Shown here: in pieces, positions 51,381-58,893 of the stretch
Layout: every line of letters starts with the position of its first letter
How positions within the stretch are numbered: position 1 is the first letter of the stretch
Assembly: GCA_035341665.1 (NCBI GenBank)
Contig: DAOQVR010000014.1
Location: 60,357-124,356 of the forward strand
From: DAOQVR01 sp035341665
Lineage (GTDB): Bacteria > Chloroflexota > Anaerolineae > JAAYZQ01
DNA: 64,000 nucleotides
Reading direction: 5' to 3'
Translations under genes and position numbers: made by a program
The notes under the pieces: generated by a model
What the model was told of the DNA's origin: nothing
The model's database searches: none
What the model saw: the letters and a program-made list of their open reading frames with translations, nothing else

Positions 51381-53657
51381 ATGGGAGACCTCAGTAGCCT
51401 TGAGCAAGGTATGCTCTGGGGTGTCATCGTCGTCGCTTTCATCAGCTTGGCCTACGCGTATTGGCTCTGGCGGGACACACTGCGGCGGGACAAGGGCACT
51501 CCTGCCATGCAAAAGGTGTGGAGTGCCATCAAGGTCGGCGCCAATGCCTACCTCGGGCGCCAGCTGCGCACGATTCTGCCCATCCTGGTCGTCTTGGCCG
51601 TGGCTCTCTTCTTTAGCGTCTATGTTGTGAAGCCAAGCCACGAAGCGCTCCAGATGTTCAACGACAACGTCCAGTCGGCGCGCCTGGGCATCGGCTTCGG
51701 GCGGATGCTTGCCTTCATCGCCGGCGCAACCTTCTCCACGCTGGTCGGCCAGCTCGGCATGCGCGTCGCCATCGAGGGCAACATCCGGGTCTCGGCCATG
51801 GCGGCCAAAGAGGACTATTACGGGGCGCTTACAGTGGCCTACCGCGCCGGCACCTTTACCGGCATGCTGACCGACGGCCTGGGCCTGCTGGGCGGCACGA
51901 TCATTTTCATGATCTTTGGCAAGGCAGCCCCCGACGCCCTCTTGGGCTTTGGCTTTGGCGGCACGCTGGTGGCGCTCTTTATGAGGATCGGTGGAGGCAT
52001 CTATACCAAGGCGGCCGACGTCGGCGCCGACTTGGTCGGCAAGGTGGAGCAGGGCCTGCCGGAGGATGACCCGCGCAACGCGGCCGTGGTGGCCGACCTC
52101 GTGGGCGACAATGTCGGCGACTGCGCCGGCATGGCCGCAGACATCTTCGAAAGCTACGAAGTCACCATCGTCTCAACCTTGATCCTGGGCCTCTTCCTGT
52201 ACGGCATGACCGGCCACATCCAGTGGATTGTCTATCCCCTGATCGTCCGTGCCATTGGCGTCATCTCCTCGATCCTGGGGACCTTTACCGTCCCCATCTG
52301 GGAAAAGTTCCCCATCAAGTTCCTGCGGGCCAAGGACGCCGAAGAGGCCATGTTCCGCTCCTACGAGGTGTCGTCGATCAACACCATCGTCTGGGCCTTT
52401 GTCTTCTCCATCCTGTACGCCCAGGAGTGGCAGCTGGCCACGCTCAACGCCATCGGCGTGGGCCTGGCCGTCGCCTTCAACCCGCTGACCTCGCTCTTCA
52501 CCTCCATCCGCAAGAAGCCGGTGCGCGAAATCGCCGAATCGACCCAGACCGGCTCCGCCACCACCATCCTGTCTGGCCTGGCGGTGGGCATGGAGGCCAG
52601 CGTCTGGAGCCTGGTGGCCATCGTCGTCGCCCTGGCTTCCAGCTACCTGATCTTTCGCAACGACGGCCTGATCTATATGCTCTACGGCGTGGCCATGGTG
52701 GGCATTGGCATGCTCTCCCATACGGGCAACAACGTGGCGATGGATGCCTTTGGGCCGATCTCGGACAATGCCAACGGCATCGGGGAGATGGCCCACGTCG
52801 GCAAGAAAGCGTGGAAGATCCTGGCCGACCTGGACGCGGTGGGCAACACCACCAAGGCGATCACCAAGCAGGTCGCCATCGCCTCGGCCGTGGTCGCCGC
52901 GACCTCCCTCTTCTTCTCCTTCGTGGCCGACGCCCTGACCCTGGAGCAAGGAGGCTTGGTTGCCATAGGGACCGAAAAGTTCCTGGCGCTCCTTGACCAG
53001 GGCATCCCGGTCTCGACGCTGACGGGGACCATCGGCTTCCTGCTGGGCGGCGCACTCCCGTTCATCTTCTCCGCCTTTTCGCTGCGCGCCGTGGCCCGCG
53101 GGGCCAACTTGGTCGTGAACGAGGTGCGCAAGCAGTTCAAGGTGAAGGGCGTGCTGGAGGGCACCGTCTCCCCGGACTATGGTAAGGTGGTGAGCATCAC
53201 CACCGCTGCCGCGCAGAAAGAGCTCATCCCCTTGGTGTCCCTCTCGGTTGCGCTTCCCCTCCTGGTGGGGGTGGTCTTTGACGTCAAGGCGCTGGGGGCC
53301 TTCCTGGCCGGCGTGATCCTGTCCGGCCAGCTGCTCGCCGTCTTCATGGCCATCGCCGGCGGCGCGCTCGACAACGCCAAGAAGTACATTGAGGACGGAC
53401 ACTTTGGCGGCAAGGGCTCGCCTGCCCACAAGGCCGGCGTCGAGGGAGACACCGTCGGCGATCCGCTCAAGGACACCGCCGGCCCGGCCCTCAACCCGAT
53501 GATCAAGGTCGTCAACCTGATCAGCCTGCTGGCTGCCCCGCTGATGGTGGAGAACCAGGGCAAGCCCGGCATGTACGTCGCCATGGCCATCCTGGCCGCC
53601 ATCATCGTCTGGTCGATCTGGCAGAGCAAGCGGGACACCACCCCCGGCCTGGGCTAG
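51381..53657 (+). CDS. hppA: K(+)-independent H(+)-translocating membrane pyrophosphatase
   Basis: 758 aa, about 16 helices. PPi-binding motifs are intact: DVGADLVGKVE, DDPRNAAVVADLVGDNVGDCAGMAADIFESYE, and the C-terminal GDTVGDPLKDTAGPALN. GNTTKAITK carries Lys492 and Thr495, the residues typical of K(+)-independent enzymes; all Na(+)-pumping forms are K(+)-dependent, so this should be a proton pump. It couples PPi hydrolysis to a proton gradient. ATG 51381 has GAGGAGGG upstream. A terminator follows. Confidence 0.95.
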   Translation: MGDLSSLEQGMLWGVIVVAFISLAYAYWLWRDTLRRDKGTPAMQKVWSAIKVGANAYLGRQLRTILPILVVLAVALFFSVYVVKPSHEALQMFNDNVQSARLGIGFGRMLAFIAGATFSTLVGQLGMRVAIEGNIRVSAMAAKEDYYGALTVAYRAGTFTGMLTDGLGLLGGTIIFMIFGKAAPDALLGFGFGGTLVALFMRIGGGIYTKAADVGADLVGKVEQGLPEDDPRNAAVVADLVGDNVGDCAGMAADIFESYEVTIVSTLILGLFLYGMTGHIQWIVYPLIVRAIGVISSILGTFTVPIWEKFPIKFLRAKDAEEAMFRSYEVSSINTIVWAFVFSILYAQEWQLATLNAIGVGLAVAFNPLTSLFTSIRKKPVREIAESTQTGSATTILSGLAVGMEASVWSLVAIVVALASSYLIFRNDGLIYMLYGVAMVGIGMLSHTGNNVAMDAFGPISDNANGIGEMAHVGKKAWKILADLDAVGNTTKAITKQVAIASAVVAATSLFFSFVADALTLEQGGLVAIGTEKFLALLDQGIPVSTLTGTIGFLLGGALPFIFSAFSLRAVARGANLVVNEVRKQFKVKGVLEGTVSPDYGKVVSITTAAAQKELIPLVSLSVALPLLVGVVFDVKALGAFLAGVILSGQLLAVFMAIAGGALDNAKKYIEDGHFGGKGSPAHKAGVEGDTVGDPLKDTAGPALNPMIKVVNLISLLAAPLMVENQGKPGMYVAMAILAAIIVWSIWQSKRDTTPGLG

Positions 53658-53672
53658 GACCTCGCAAGACAC

Positions 53673-53706
53673 GAAGGGCCTGCCGGCACGTGCCGGCAGG
53701 CCCTTC
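53673..53706. terminator. bidirectional terminator between hppA and tyrS
   Basis: Perfect 16-bp inverted repeat (53673-53688 with 53691-53706) around CG, with T-rich sequence after it on the plus strand (TTCTTCTTAT). It separates convergent hppA and tyrS and can serve both. Confidence 0.9.
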
Positions 53707-53709
53707 TTC

Positions 53710-54942
53710 TTATCTCACGACGACGCGGTGGTAGCGCTTCTTGCCGGCGCGCAGCAGGATCGCCCCCTCCTGGAGACTCTCCGCCGTGATCCGCTCGTCC
53801 ACCCCCGCGACCGGCAGGTCGTTCACGTAGGCCCCGCCCTGCTGGATCAGCCGCCGGGCGTCGGCGCGTGACGTGCACAACCCCACCCGGAAGAAGAGAT
53901 CGGGCGCCGGGATGCCGGCCGCGAGCTCTGCGGCCTCCACCCCGGTGGAGGGCAGGGCATCGCCCGCTTCGCCTCCGCCAAAGAGCCGGCGCGATGCCTC
54001 CCGGGCCTCGACGGCCGCCACCTCCCCATGCAGGATCTTGGTCGCCTCAAAGGCCAGCACCTCCTTGGCCAGCCGGCTGTCGGACCCTGTCAGCCGGCCC
54101 AGGTTCCGCACATGGTCCATCGGCAGGAAGGTGAACAGCGCCAGGAAGCGGCCGGTATCGGCGTCCTCCACGTTGATCCAGGACTGGTAGTATTCGAAGG
54201 GCGACAGCATCTCCGGATCGAGCCAGACGGCACCTTTCGCCGTCTTGCCCATCTTGGCGCCCGACGCCGCCGTGATCAGCGGGAAGGTAGCCGCAAAGAC
54301 GGTGGCGCCCTCCTCGCGCCGGATCAGGTCGGCGCCGGCCAGGATGTTGCCCCATTGGTCGTTGCCGCCCATCTGCAGCGTGCAGCCAAAGGTGCGGTAC
54401 AGGTGCAGGTAATCGTAGGCCTGGAGCAGCATGTAGTTGAACTCGAGAAAGTTCAGACCTCCCTCGCCGTCGTAGCGCACGCGGTACGACTCGGCCGCCA
54501 GCATGCGGTTGACCGAAAAGTGCACGCCGATCGTGCGCAGGAAGCCGACGTAGTTGAGCGCTCGCAGCCAGTCGGCGTTGTTGAACAGCAGCCCGTGGCC
54601 CTCGGACAGGTCGAGCAAGCCCGCGAGCTGCGCCTTGAGCGACTCGGCATTGGCGTCGACCTTGTCCAGGGGCAGCAGCTTGCGCATCTCGGTCTTGCCG
54701 CTGGGGTCGCCCACCATGCCTGTACCACCGCCGACGATCGCAATGATGCGGTGGCCGTGGCGCTGCATGTGGGCCAGGGCCATGATCGGCACCAGGCTGC
54801 CGACGTGGAAGCTCGGCCCGCTCGGGTCAAAGCCGACGTAGCAGGTGACGGGCGACTCCAGCGCAGCGCGCAGGCCGACCGCGTCAGACACCTGCTCGAT
54901 AAAGCCGCGCTCCGACAGGACGTCGAACACATTCTCTTCCAT
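53710..54942 (-). CDS. tyrS: tyrosyl-tRNA synthetase
   Basis: 410 aa, bacterial TyrRS length. VGFDPSGPSFHVGSL contains the HIGH-equivalent HVGS; YDYLHLYRTFGCTLQMGGNDQWGNI is the tyrosine-binding region; KMGKT is the KMSKS-equivalent. A C-terminal S4 RNA-binding domain begins near residue 345 (ADARRLIQQGGAYVND). ATG 54942 follows GGAGAG. Preceded by a leader peptide and an intrinsic terminator, so it is probably controlled by attenuation. Confidence 0.95.
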   Translation of the reverse strand: MEENVFDVLSERGFIEQVSDAVGLRAALESPVTCYVGFDPSGPSFHVGSLVPIMALAHMQRHGHRIIAIVGGGTGMVGDPSGKTEMRKLLPLDKVDANAESLKAQLAGLLDLSEGHGLLFNNADWLRALNYVGFLRTIGVHFSVNRMLAAESYRVRYDGEGGLNFLEFNYMLLQAYDYLHLYRTFGCTLQMGGNDQWGNILAGADLIRREEGATVFAATFPLITAASGAKMGKTAKGAVWLDPEMLSPFEYYQSWINVEDADTGRFLALFTFLPMDHVRNLGRLTGSDSRLAKEVLAFEATKILHGEVAAVEAREASRRLFGGGEAGDALPSTGVEAAELAAGIPAPDLFFRVGLCTSRADARRLIQQGGAYVNDLPVAGVDERITAESLQEGAILLRAGKKRYHRVVVR

Positions 54943-54964
54943 CTGTCTCTCCTCTCCGTCCCAC

Positions 54965-54998
54965 AAAAAAGCAGCCCCGGTCTCGATCACCGGGGCTG
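54965..54998 (-). terminator. attenuator terminator in the tyrS leader
   Basis: On the minus strand: perfect 10-bp stem (54989-54998 with 54972-54981), 7-nt loop, then after two bases TTTTTT (54965-54970). It lies 22 nt before the tyrS ATG and downstream of the tyrS promoter, so it must be read through for expression. Confidence 0.88.
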
Positions 54999-55008
54999 TC
55001 ATGACTCT

Positions 55009-55027
55009 GCACTGGGCCGGCCAGTGC
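55009..55027 (-). promoter_or_regulatory. second hairpin of the tyrS leader
   Basis: Perfect 7-bp stem (GCACTGG/CCAGTGC) with a 5-nt loop, between the leader-peptide stop and the terminator. It is a candidate pause or alternative structure. A GCCCCGG-complementary segment inside the peptide coding sequence (plus coordinates 55049-55055) can pair with the terminator 5' arm. Confidence 0.6.
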
Positions 55028-55031
55028 CCTC

Positions 55032-55154
55032 TCAAGCCATGGCCGGCTGCCCCGGGGTCCTCGCGTAGCAATAGAACCGCTCGCCGCGGTACGGCGGCCG
55101 GCCCCAGGACTTGACTGCGCCCGAAAAGGCAAAAGCTCGAATGGCCATGGACAT
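55032..55154 (-). CDS. probable tyrS leader peptide
   Basis: 40 codons, ATG 55154 to TGA 55032. It lies about 13 nt after the predicted transcription start. The peptide has three Tyr codons within nine residues (PPYRGERFYCYAR). A second ATG lies two codons in. The ribosome site is weak (GAGAGACGAG). Position, Tyr content and the downstream terminator fit ribosome-mediated attenuation by Tyr-tRNA supply. Not similar to any leader peptide I know. Confidence 0.6.
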   Translation of the reverse strand: MSMAIRAFAFSGAVKSWGRPPYRGERFYCYARTPGQPAMA

Positions 55155-55173
55155 CTCGTCTCTCACGCCTGCG

Positions 55174-55203
55174 AGTATACCATACATGCCGCGGCCGCGT
55201 CAA
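55174..55203 (-). promoter_or_regulatory. tyrS promoter
   Basis: Minus strand: TTGACG (55198-55203), 18-bp spacer, TATACT (55174-55179), giving a leader of about 225 nt before tyrS. The -35 overlaps the last codons of the HD-domain gene. Confidence 0.65.
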
Positions 55204-55682
55204 GTCCGCTCTTGAGGCGTTGAGCGGCTGCGAGCCCACGCCCACGCGATCATCTCCGGGTCGCGCGCCGCCGGCGTGCAGAGGCGGGCCGGGTTCGGCC
55301 GGACGCCGATGCGCCCCAGGTCGAGCCGGTCGGCGTCCCAGCAGGTCTGGACCGTTACGCCGGCTTCTACCAACCCGTCGGCGTGGTAGGTGCAGGCATA
55401 AGCCAGGCACTCCAGGTCCTCTCCGGGGAGGTCCAGGAGGCGGCCGTTCAGGCTCCGGACCAGCTTCGCTGCCCGCCGGCCGTGATCCCGGTCCCAGCCG
55501 TCCTCCAGCCGGCAGGAGTCGTGCAGATAGGCGAAAAGCGCCACGATGCGGGTGTCGGCCCCGGTCCGCTCGGCCAGGCGAAGGCCGTTGTCGTGCACCC
55601 GGTGCCAATGGGCTTCCCCGTGGATGCCGCCCAGGGGCAGCGCAAAGCTATGGCGGACGTGCTCTAGTACAGGAGAAAGCAT
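55200..55682 (-). CDS. HD-domain protein
   Basis: 160 aa. HD phosphohydrolase pattern: HGEAHWHRVHDNGLRLA (first His), LFAYLHDSCR (HD), DRDHGRRAA and YACTYHADG. Probable metal-dependent phosphohydrolase, with nucleotide or phosphodiester as likely substrate. The start was set at 55682 (MLSPVLEHV); six extra in-frame residues upstream would lie over the divergent promoter. It is upstream of tyrS on the same strand. Confidence 0.78.
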   Translation of the reverse strand: MLSPVLEHVRHSFALPLGGIHGEAHWHRVHDNGLRLAERTGADTRIVALFAYLHDSCRLEDGWDRDHGRRAAKLVRSLNGRLLDLPGEDLECLAYACTYHADGLVEAGVTVQTCWDADRLDLGRIGVRPNPARLCTPAARDPEMIAWAWARSRSTPQERT

Positions 55683-55688
55683 ATACCT

Positions 55689-55717
55689 TTGACAGAACAC
55701 AGGGCGTGTTGTATGAT
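55689..55717 (+). promoter_or_regulatory. promoter with inverted repeat in the spacer
   Basis: TTGACA (55689-55694), 17-bp spacer, TATGAT (55712-55717). The spacer contains AACAC-N5-GTGTT (55696-55710), a perfect inverted repeat placed as an operator. It drives the gene starting at 55803. Confidence 0.65.
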
Positions 55718-55802
55718 GCCCTCAGGCAGCCGGCTTGCTCTTCCCGAAAGGGCGCATAGGCCATTATACGGGAAGGCCCCACAACTGCAAGGAGGTTGGA
55801 TC

Positions 55803-56354
55803 ATGGAGCTACCAGTCGATTTCGATGTGCCCGAGGGCGAGCAGACCGTGAGGGAGCGCATCGGCCGCCACTTTGAACAGGCAGGCTACTCCCCGGCTTC
55901 CACCGGCCTACTCGAGTTCAAGCGCGGCTCGGCATTGGGCTCGATGACTTCCTTCTCGCCCCGAAAGTGGCAGTCGAAAGTACGGGTCCGGGTTACGCCC
56001 ATCGACGAGACCGCCACGTCCGTGGCCGCCGTCTTCTCCGTCAATACCACGGGCCAGTGGGTGACCGACAAGGAGCGCGCGGCATGGCAGGCCGAGGTGG
56101 ATGCCTTCCGCGCGTCGGTGTCCTCCGGGGAGGTGTCTACGGAGTCCGTGCAGAAGGCCTCCGCCGCCGTCAAGGGCAACACGGCACGCGCGATCCTGGT
56201 CTTCCTCGGGGTCAGCCTGGTGGTGGGCCTCATCGTCGGACTCGGAGGGGCCATTCTCACCGGCAAGAGCTACTTCACCAGCGTAGGCACCGTTGTTGGC
56301 CTGCTGGCCGGCTATGCGGTGATCCAGCGCTACTTTGGAGTGAACAGGCAGTAG
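55803..56354 (+). CDS. membrane-anchored protein of unknown function
   Basis: 183 aa. A beta-rich soluble domain (residues 1-105; VRVRVTPIDETATSVAAVFSVNT) is followed by a helical linker and two membrane helices (about 130-152 and 156-175) at the C-terminus. No family recognised. ATG 55803 follows AAGGAGG. Confidence 0.7.
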   Translation: MELPVDFDVPEGEQTVRERIGRHFEQAGYSPASTGLLEFKRGSALGSMTSFSPRKWQSKVRVRVTPIDETATSVAAVFSVNTTGQWVTDKERAAWQAEVDAFRASVSSGEVSTESVQKASAAVKGNTARAILVFLGVSLVVGLIVGLGGAILTGKSYFTSVGTVVGLLAGYAVIQRYFGVNRQ

Positions 56355-56389
56355 GGACGGGCACCCGTCCCCACTGCCCCAGGACATGG

Positions 56390-58390
56390 TTAGCCCTGCG
56401 CCAGCTTGGCGTCTTCCTCTTTCGCGACCCGGTGGCCCTCCCTCACGTCGACGGAGAGCAGAAGCACGATGCCGATGATGAAGAAGGCGATCAGGCTGAG
56501 CACGGCCGGCCGGCTGCTGTTAAAGATCAGCCCCGCCGCCGCAAACAGCAGCGGCCCCAGCAGCGACGAGAACTTTTCCATGATGGCAAAGAGGCCAAAG
56601 AACTCGCCGCTCTTGGCGGCCGGCGACAGGTGCGCGTAGAGGCTGCGGCTCAGCGCCTGGCTGCCGCCCTGCACAACCGCCACCATCCATGCCAGGAACC
56701 AGAACTCGACCACCGAGTCCAGGAAAAAGCCCCACACCGCAATGGCGGCGTAGACGACCAGCGACAGGATGATGCTCGACCGCGTGTCCAGCCGGGCCGC
56801 CAGCTTGCCGAAGAGCGGCCTGCCCAGCAGCCACGCCAGCGCAAAGCCGATGGCCTCCACGGCAACCACGAGCGCCAGTACCACGCCCAGGTTGCTCTTG
56901 CGGATCGGCGGCAGGACGCTGGCCTGGGCGAGCGCCATGACGGTGCCCTGGCTCTTGGCGTCTTTCCGGCCGGTGTTGACCAGGCTCAGGGTGTGGATTC
57001 CAGGCGCATCTGCCTGGAGCTTGGTGCGCACGCCGTAGCGCGCCGTCTCGTTGTAGCCGTTGATGGTCAGCGGGCCGCCCGTCTCGTCGTCGACCAAGGG
57101 CTTGCCGTCAATCTCTACCGCCCAGATGCCCCGGTCTGGCCCGGTGCTGTACAGCAGCTCGACCTTTTGGCCGTTGAAGGACAGCTCCGCCCGTGCATCC
57201 GGCTCTGCCGTCGTGGCATAGAGGACGTCCTCTTTCTCTTTCACCACTTTGGCCGGAATGGTCTCGCTCGTCCATGTGCCGCTGTACGCCAGCGCGTCAT
57301 CGTCCGCTGCGAAGATGCCTTCGCCCACCGCTGTGGCCGTGGCTTCGTAGGCCGGCAGGGGGGCGCCGGAGAGGGTGCCGGGCAGCAGGTAGCGGCCGCC
57401 GATCCCGACCAGCGGCAGGGCGACCAGGCTGAAGAGGATAAAGGCCAGATAGACCGGCCGCCGGCGGGCCGTTTTCCCGGCTGGGTCCTCGCCCTCCCGC
57501 ACCGGCAGGCTGCCAAAGATCAGCGCATACGGGCCGGCCACCAGCTGCACGAGCAGCAGGGCCAGGATCAGCTCCACAGACCCAAATCCCAGCTCCGCCC
57601 CGTAGATGGCCGCCACGCCGATGATCGTCCCGATGCCGTCGTTGTAGATGAGGAAGGCGACCAGGTACTTGAACAGCTCCTTGTAGCGCCGGATGTCGCG
57701 CAGCGTCTGTGCGATGCGCCGGAAGCTCGCCGTCAGGACGCTCTCCCCCCGTTTGAGGGTTTCAGTCGCCGTCGGAGGCTCCGGCACGCGCCGGAAGAGG
57801 GGGATAGAGAAGATGGCCCACCAAATCGCCACGCTCAGGAACGACAGCCGCGATCCCCAGTTGTTGCCCAGGGTAAAGATCATCACCACGTTGATTGCCA
57901 GCAGGATGCCGCCGCCCAGGTAGCCCAACGCATAGCCGCGCGCCGACACGCGGTCCCGGTCGTCTTCCCTCGCGACGTGCGGCAGCAGCGCGTCGTAGAA
58001 GGTGATCGAGCCGTTGAATCCCACTCGGCCCAGGATCGCGAGGATGGAGGCCAAGAGCCAGTCGCCCGTGCTGACCAGCACCAGCAGCGCGGTCCCCAGG
58101 ATGCCGAGGCCGGCGAAGGCAGCCAGGAACTTCTTCTTTCCCCGCATCACGTCGGACACGGTGCCCAGGATCGGCGAAAGGATGGCGACGATCAGGAGGG
58201 AAATCGTCAGCCCCAGGCTCCAATAGGCCGTCGCCCGCGCCTCGCTGGGGAGGGTGGCGCCCGCCACCCCGCTGTAATAGACGGGCAGCACGGCTGCCAG
58301 CACGGTGGTGGCAAAGGCCGAGTTGGCCCAGTCGTACCAGCACCAAGCGTTGACTACGCGGTTGTAGCTCTTTTGCTCACTACTCGCCAT
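56390..58390 (-). CDS. MFS transporter (UMF1/Atg22-like) with large extracytoplasmic beta-domain
   Basis: 666 aa. Helices 1-6 (residues ~15-200) include NAWCWYDWANSAFATTV, typical of the UMF1/Atg22 group. After helix 8 (about 312-332) comes an insert of about 165 residues (333-497) with no membrane segment, beta-strand rich and ending IDGKPLVDDE...GIHTLSLVNTG, like a lectin or jelly-roll domain. The last four helices follow (about 500-655). The insert is unusual for MFS proteins; orientation puts it outside the membrane. ATG 58390 has AAGGAGG upstream. Confidence 0.82.
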   Translation of the reverse strand: MASSEQKSYNRVVNAWCWYDWANSAFATTVLAAVLPVYYSGVAGATLPSEARATAYWSLGLTISLLIVAILSPILGTVSDVMRGKKKFLAAFAGLGILGTALLVLVSTGDWLLASILAILGRVGFNGSITFYDALLPHVAREDDRDRVSARGYALGYLGGGILLAINVVMIFTLGNNWGSRLSFLSVAIWWAIFSIPLFRRVPEPPTATETLKRGESVLTASFRRIAQTLRDIRRYKELFKYLVAFLIYNDGIGTIIGVAAIYGAELGFGSVELILALLLVQLVAGPYALIFGSLPVREGEDPAGKTARRRPVYLAFILFSLVALPLVGIGGRYLLPGTLSGAPLPAYEATATAVGEGIFAADDDALAYSGTWTSETIPAKVVKEKEDVLYATTAEPDARAELSFNGQKVELLYSTGPDRGIWAVEIDGKPLVDDETGGPLTINGYNETARYGVRTKLQADAPGIHTLSLVNTGRKDAKSQGTVMALAQASVLPPIRKSNLGVVLALVVAVEAIGFALAWLLGRPLFGKLAARLDTRSSIILSLVVYAAIAVWGFFLDSVVEFWFLAWMVAVVQGGSQALSRSLYAHLSPAAKSGEFFGLFAIMEKFSSLLGPLLFAAAGLIFNSSRPAVLSLIAFFIIGIVLLLSVDVREGHRVAKEEDAKLAQG

Positions 58391-58487
58391 GGAGGCCTCC
58401 TTGTTTCTGCGTTGATCTGCCGCCGCCTGCAGCAAGTCCCCTGAGGGCGTCGCCCCCGGTGCGCTGCTTGTGGCGAGCGATATCCCT

Positions 58488-58883
58488 TCAGATGCCCAGC
58501 GAGAGCTGCGGACCGTCCGCCTCGCCCGGCGTCTCTCCTGAGCGCAGCTCGTGCTGCTCCCCGAGGTCCAGGCCTTCCCATCCAAACCGCTTCAGGTCGA
58601 CGCTCCCGTCGGGGCGGAACACGACCCCCTCCGCTTCGAGCATCGCCTGCTGCACGGTGGCGCCCTGGCTTCCGGGCGGAAAGCTGACCCGGCCCTGGGC
58701 GTTGATCACCCGCTGCCAGGGAACGTCCCGGTTGTCGGGCAGGTCGCGCAGCGCCCAGCCCACCTCCCGTGCGCCGCGCGGGCGCCCCAGGATGCGGGCT
58801 ATCTGGCCGTAGGTCGCCACCTTGCCCTCCGGGATGCGCTGCACCACCACGTACACTTGCTCGGGAAAGGGAAGAGTCGTCAT
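58488..58883 (-). CDS. alkyltransferase-like protein (ATL, MGMT family)
   Basis: 131 aa. MGMT C-terminal fold: YGQIARILGRPRGAREVGWAL (helix-turn-helix and arginine finger) and VPWQRVIN at the active site, where the methyl-accepting Cys of PCHRV is replaced by Trp. ATL proteins of this type bind O6-alkylguanine without removing it and hand lesions to nucleotide excision repair. The C-terminal 25 residues extend beyond the fold. Confidence 0.85.
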   Translation of the reverse strand: MTTLPFPEQVYVVVQRIPEGKVATYGQIARILGRPRGAREVGWALRDLPDNRDVPWQRVINAQGRVSFPPGSQGATVQQAMLEAEGVVFRPDGSVDLKRFGWEGLDLGEQHELRSGETPGEADGPQLSLGI

Positions 58884-58893
58884 GCGTTCCTCC

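Noticed and set aside
54943..55190. T-box riboswitch in front of tyrS
   Set aside because: The leader contains GTACCGCGGCG, which looks like part of a T-box, but the AGGGTGG part is missing and the stretch folds as its own small hairpin within the leader peptide coding region. The Tyr-rich ORF explains the region better.
53710..55608. 632-aa reading of tyrS
   Set aside because: The N-terminal 222 residues run through the terminator, leader and HD gene and look like random Arg/Pro/Gly-rich translation. TyrRS begins at 54942.
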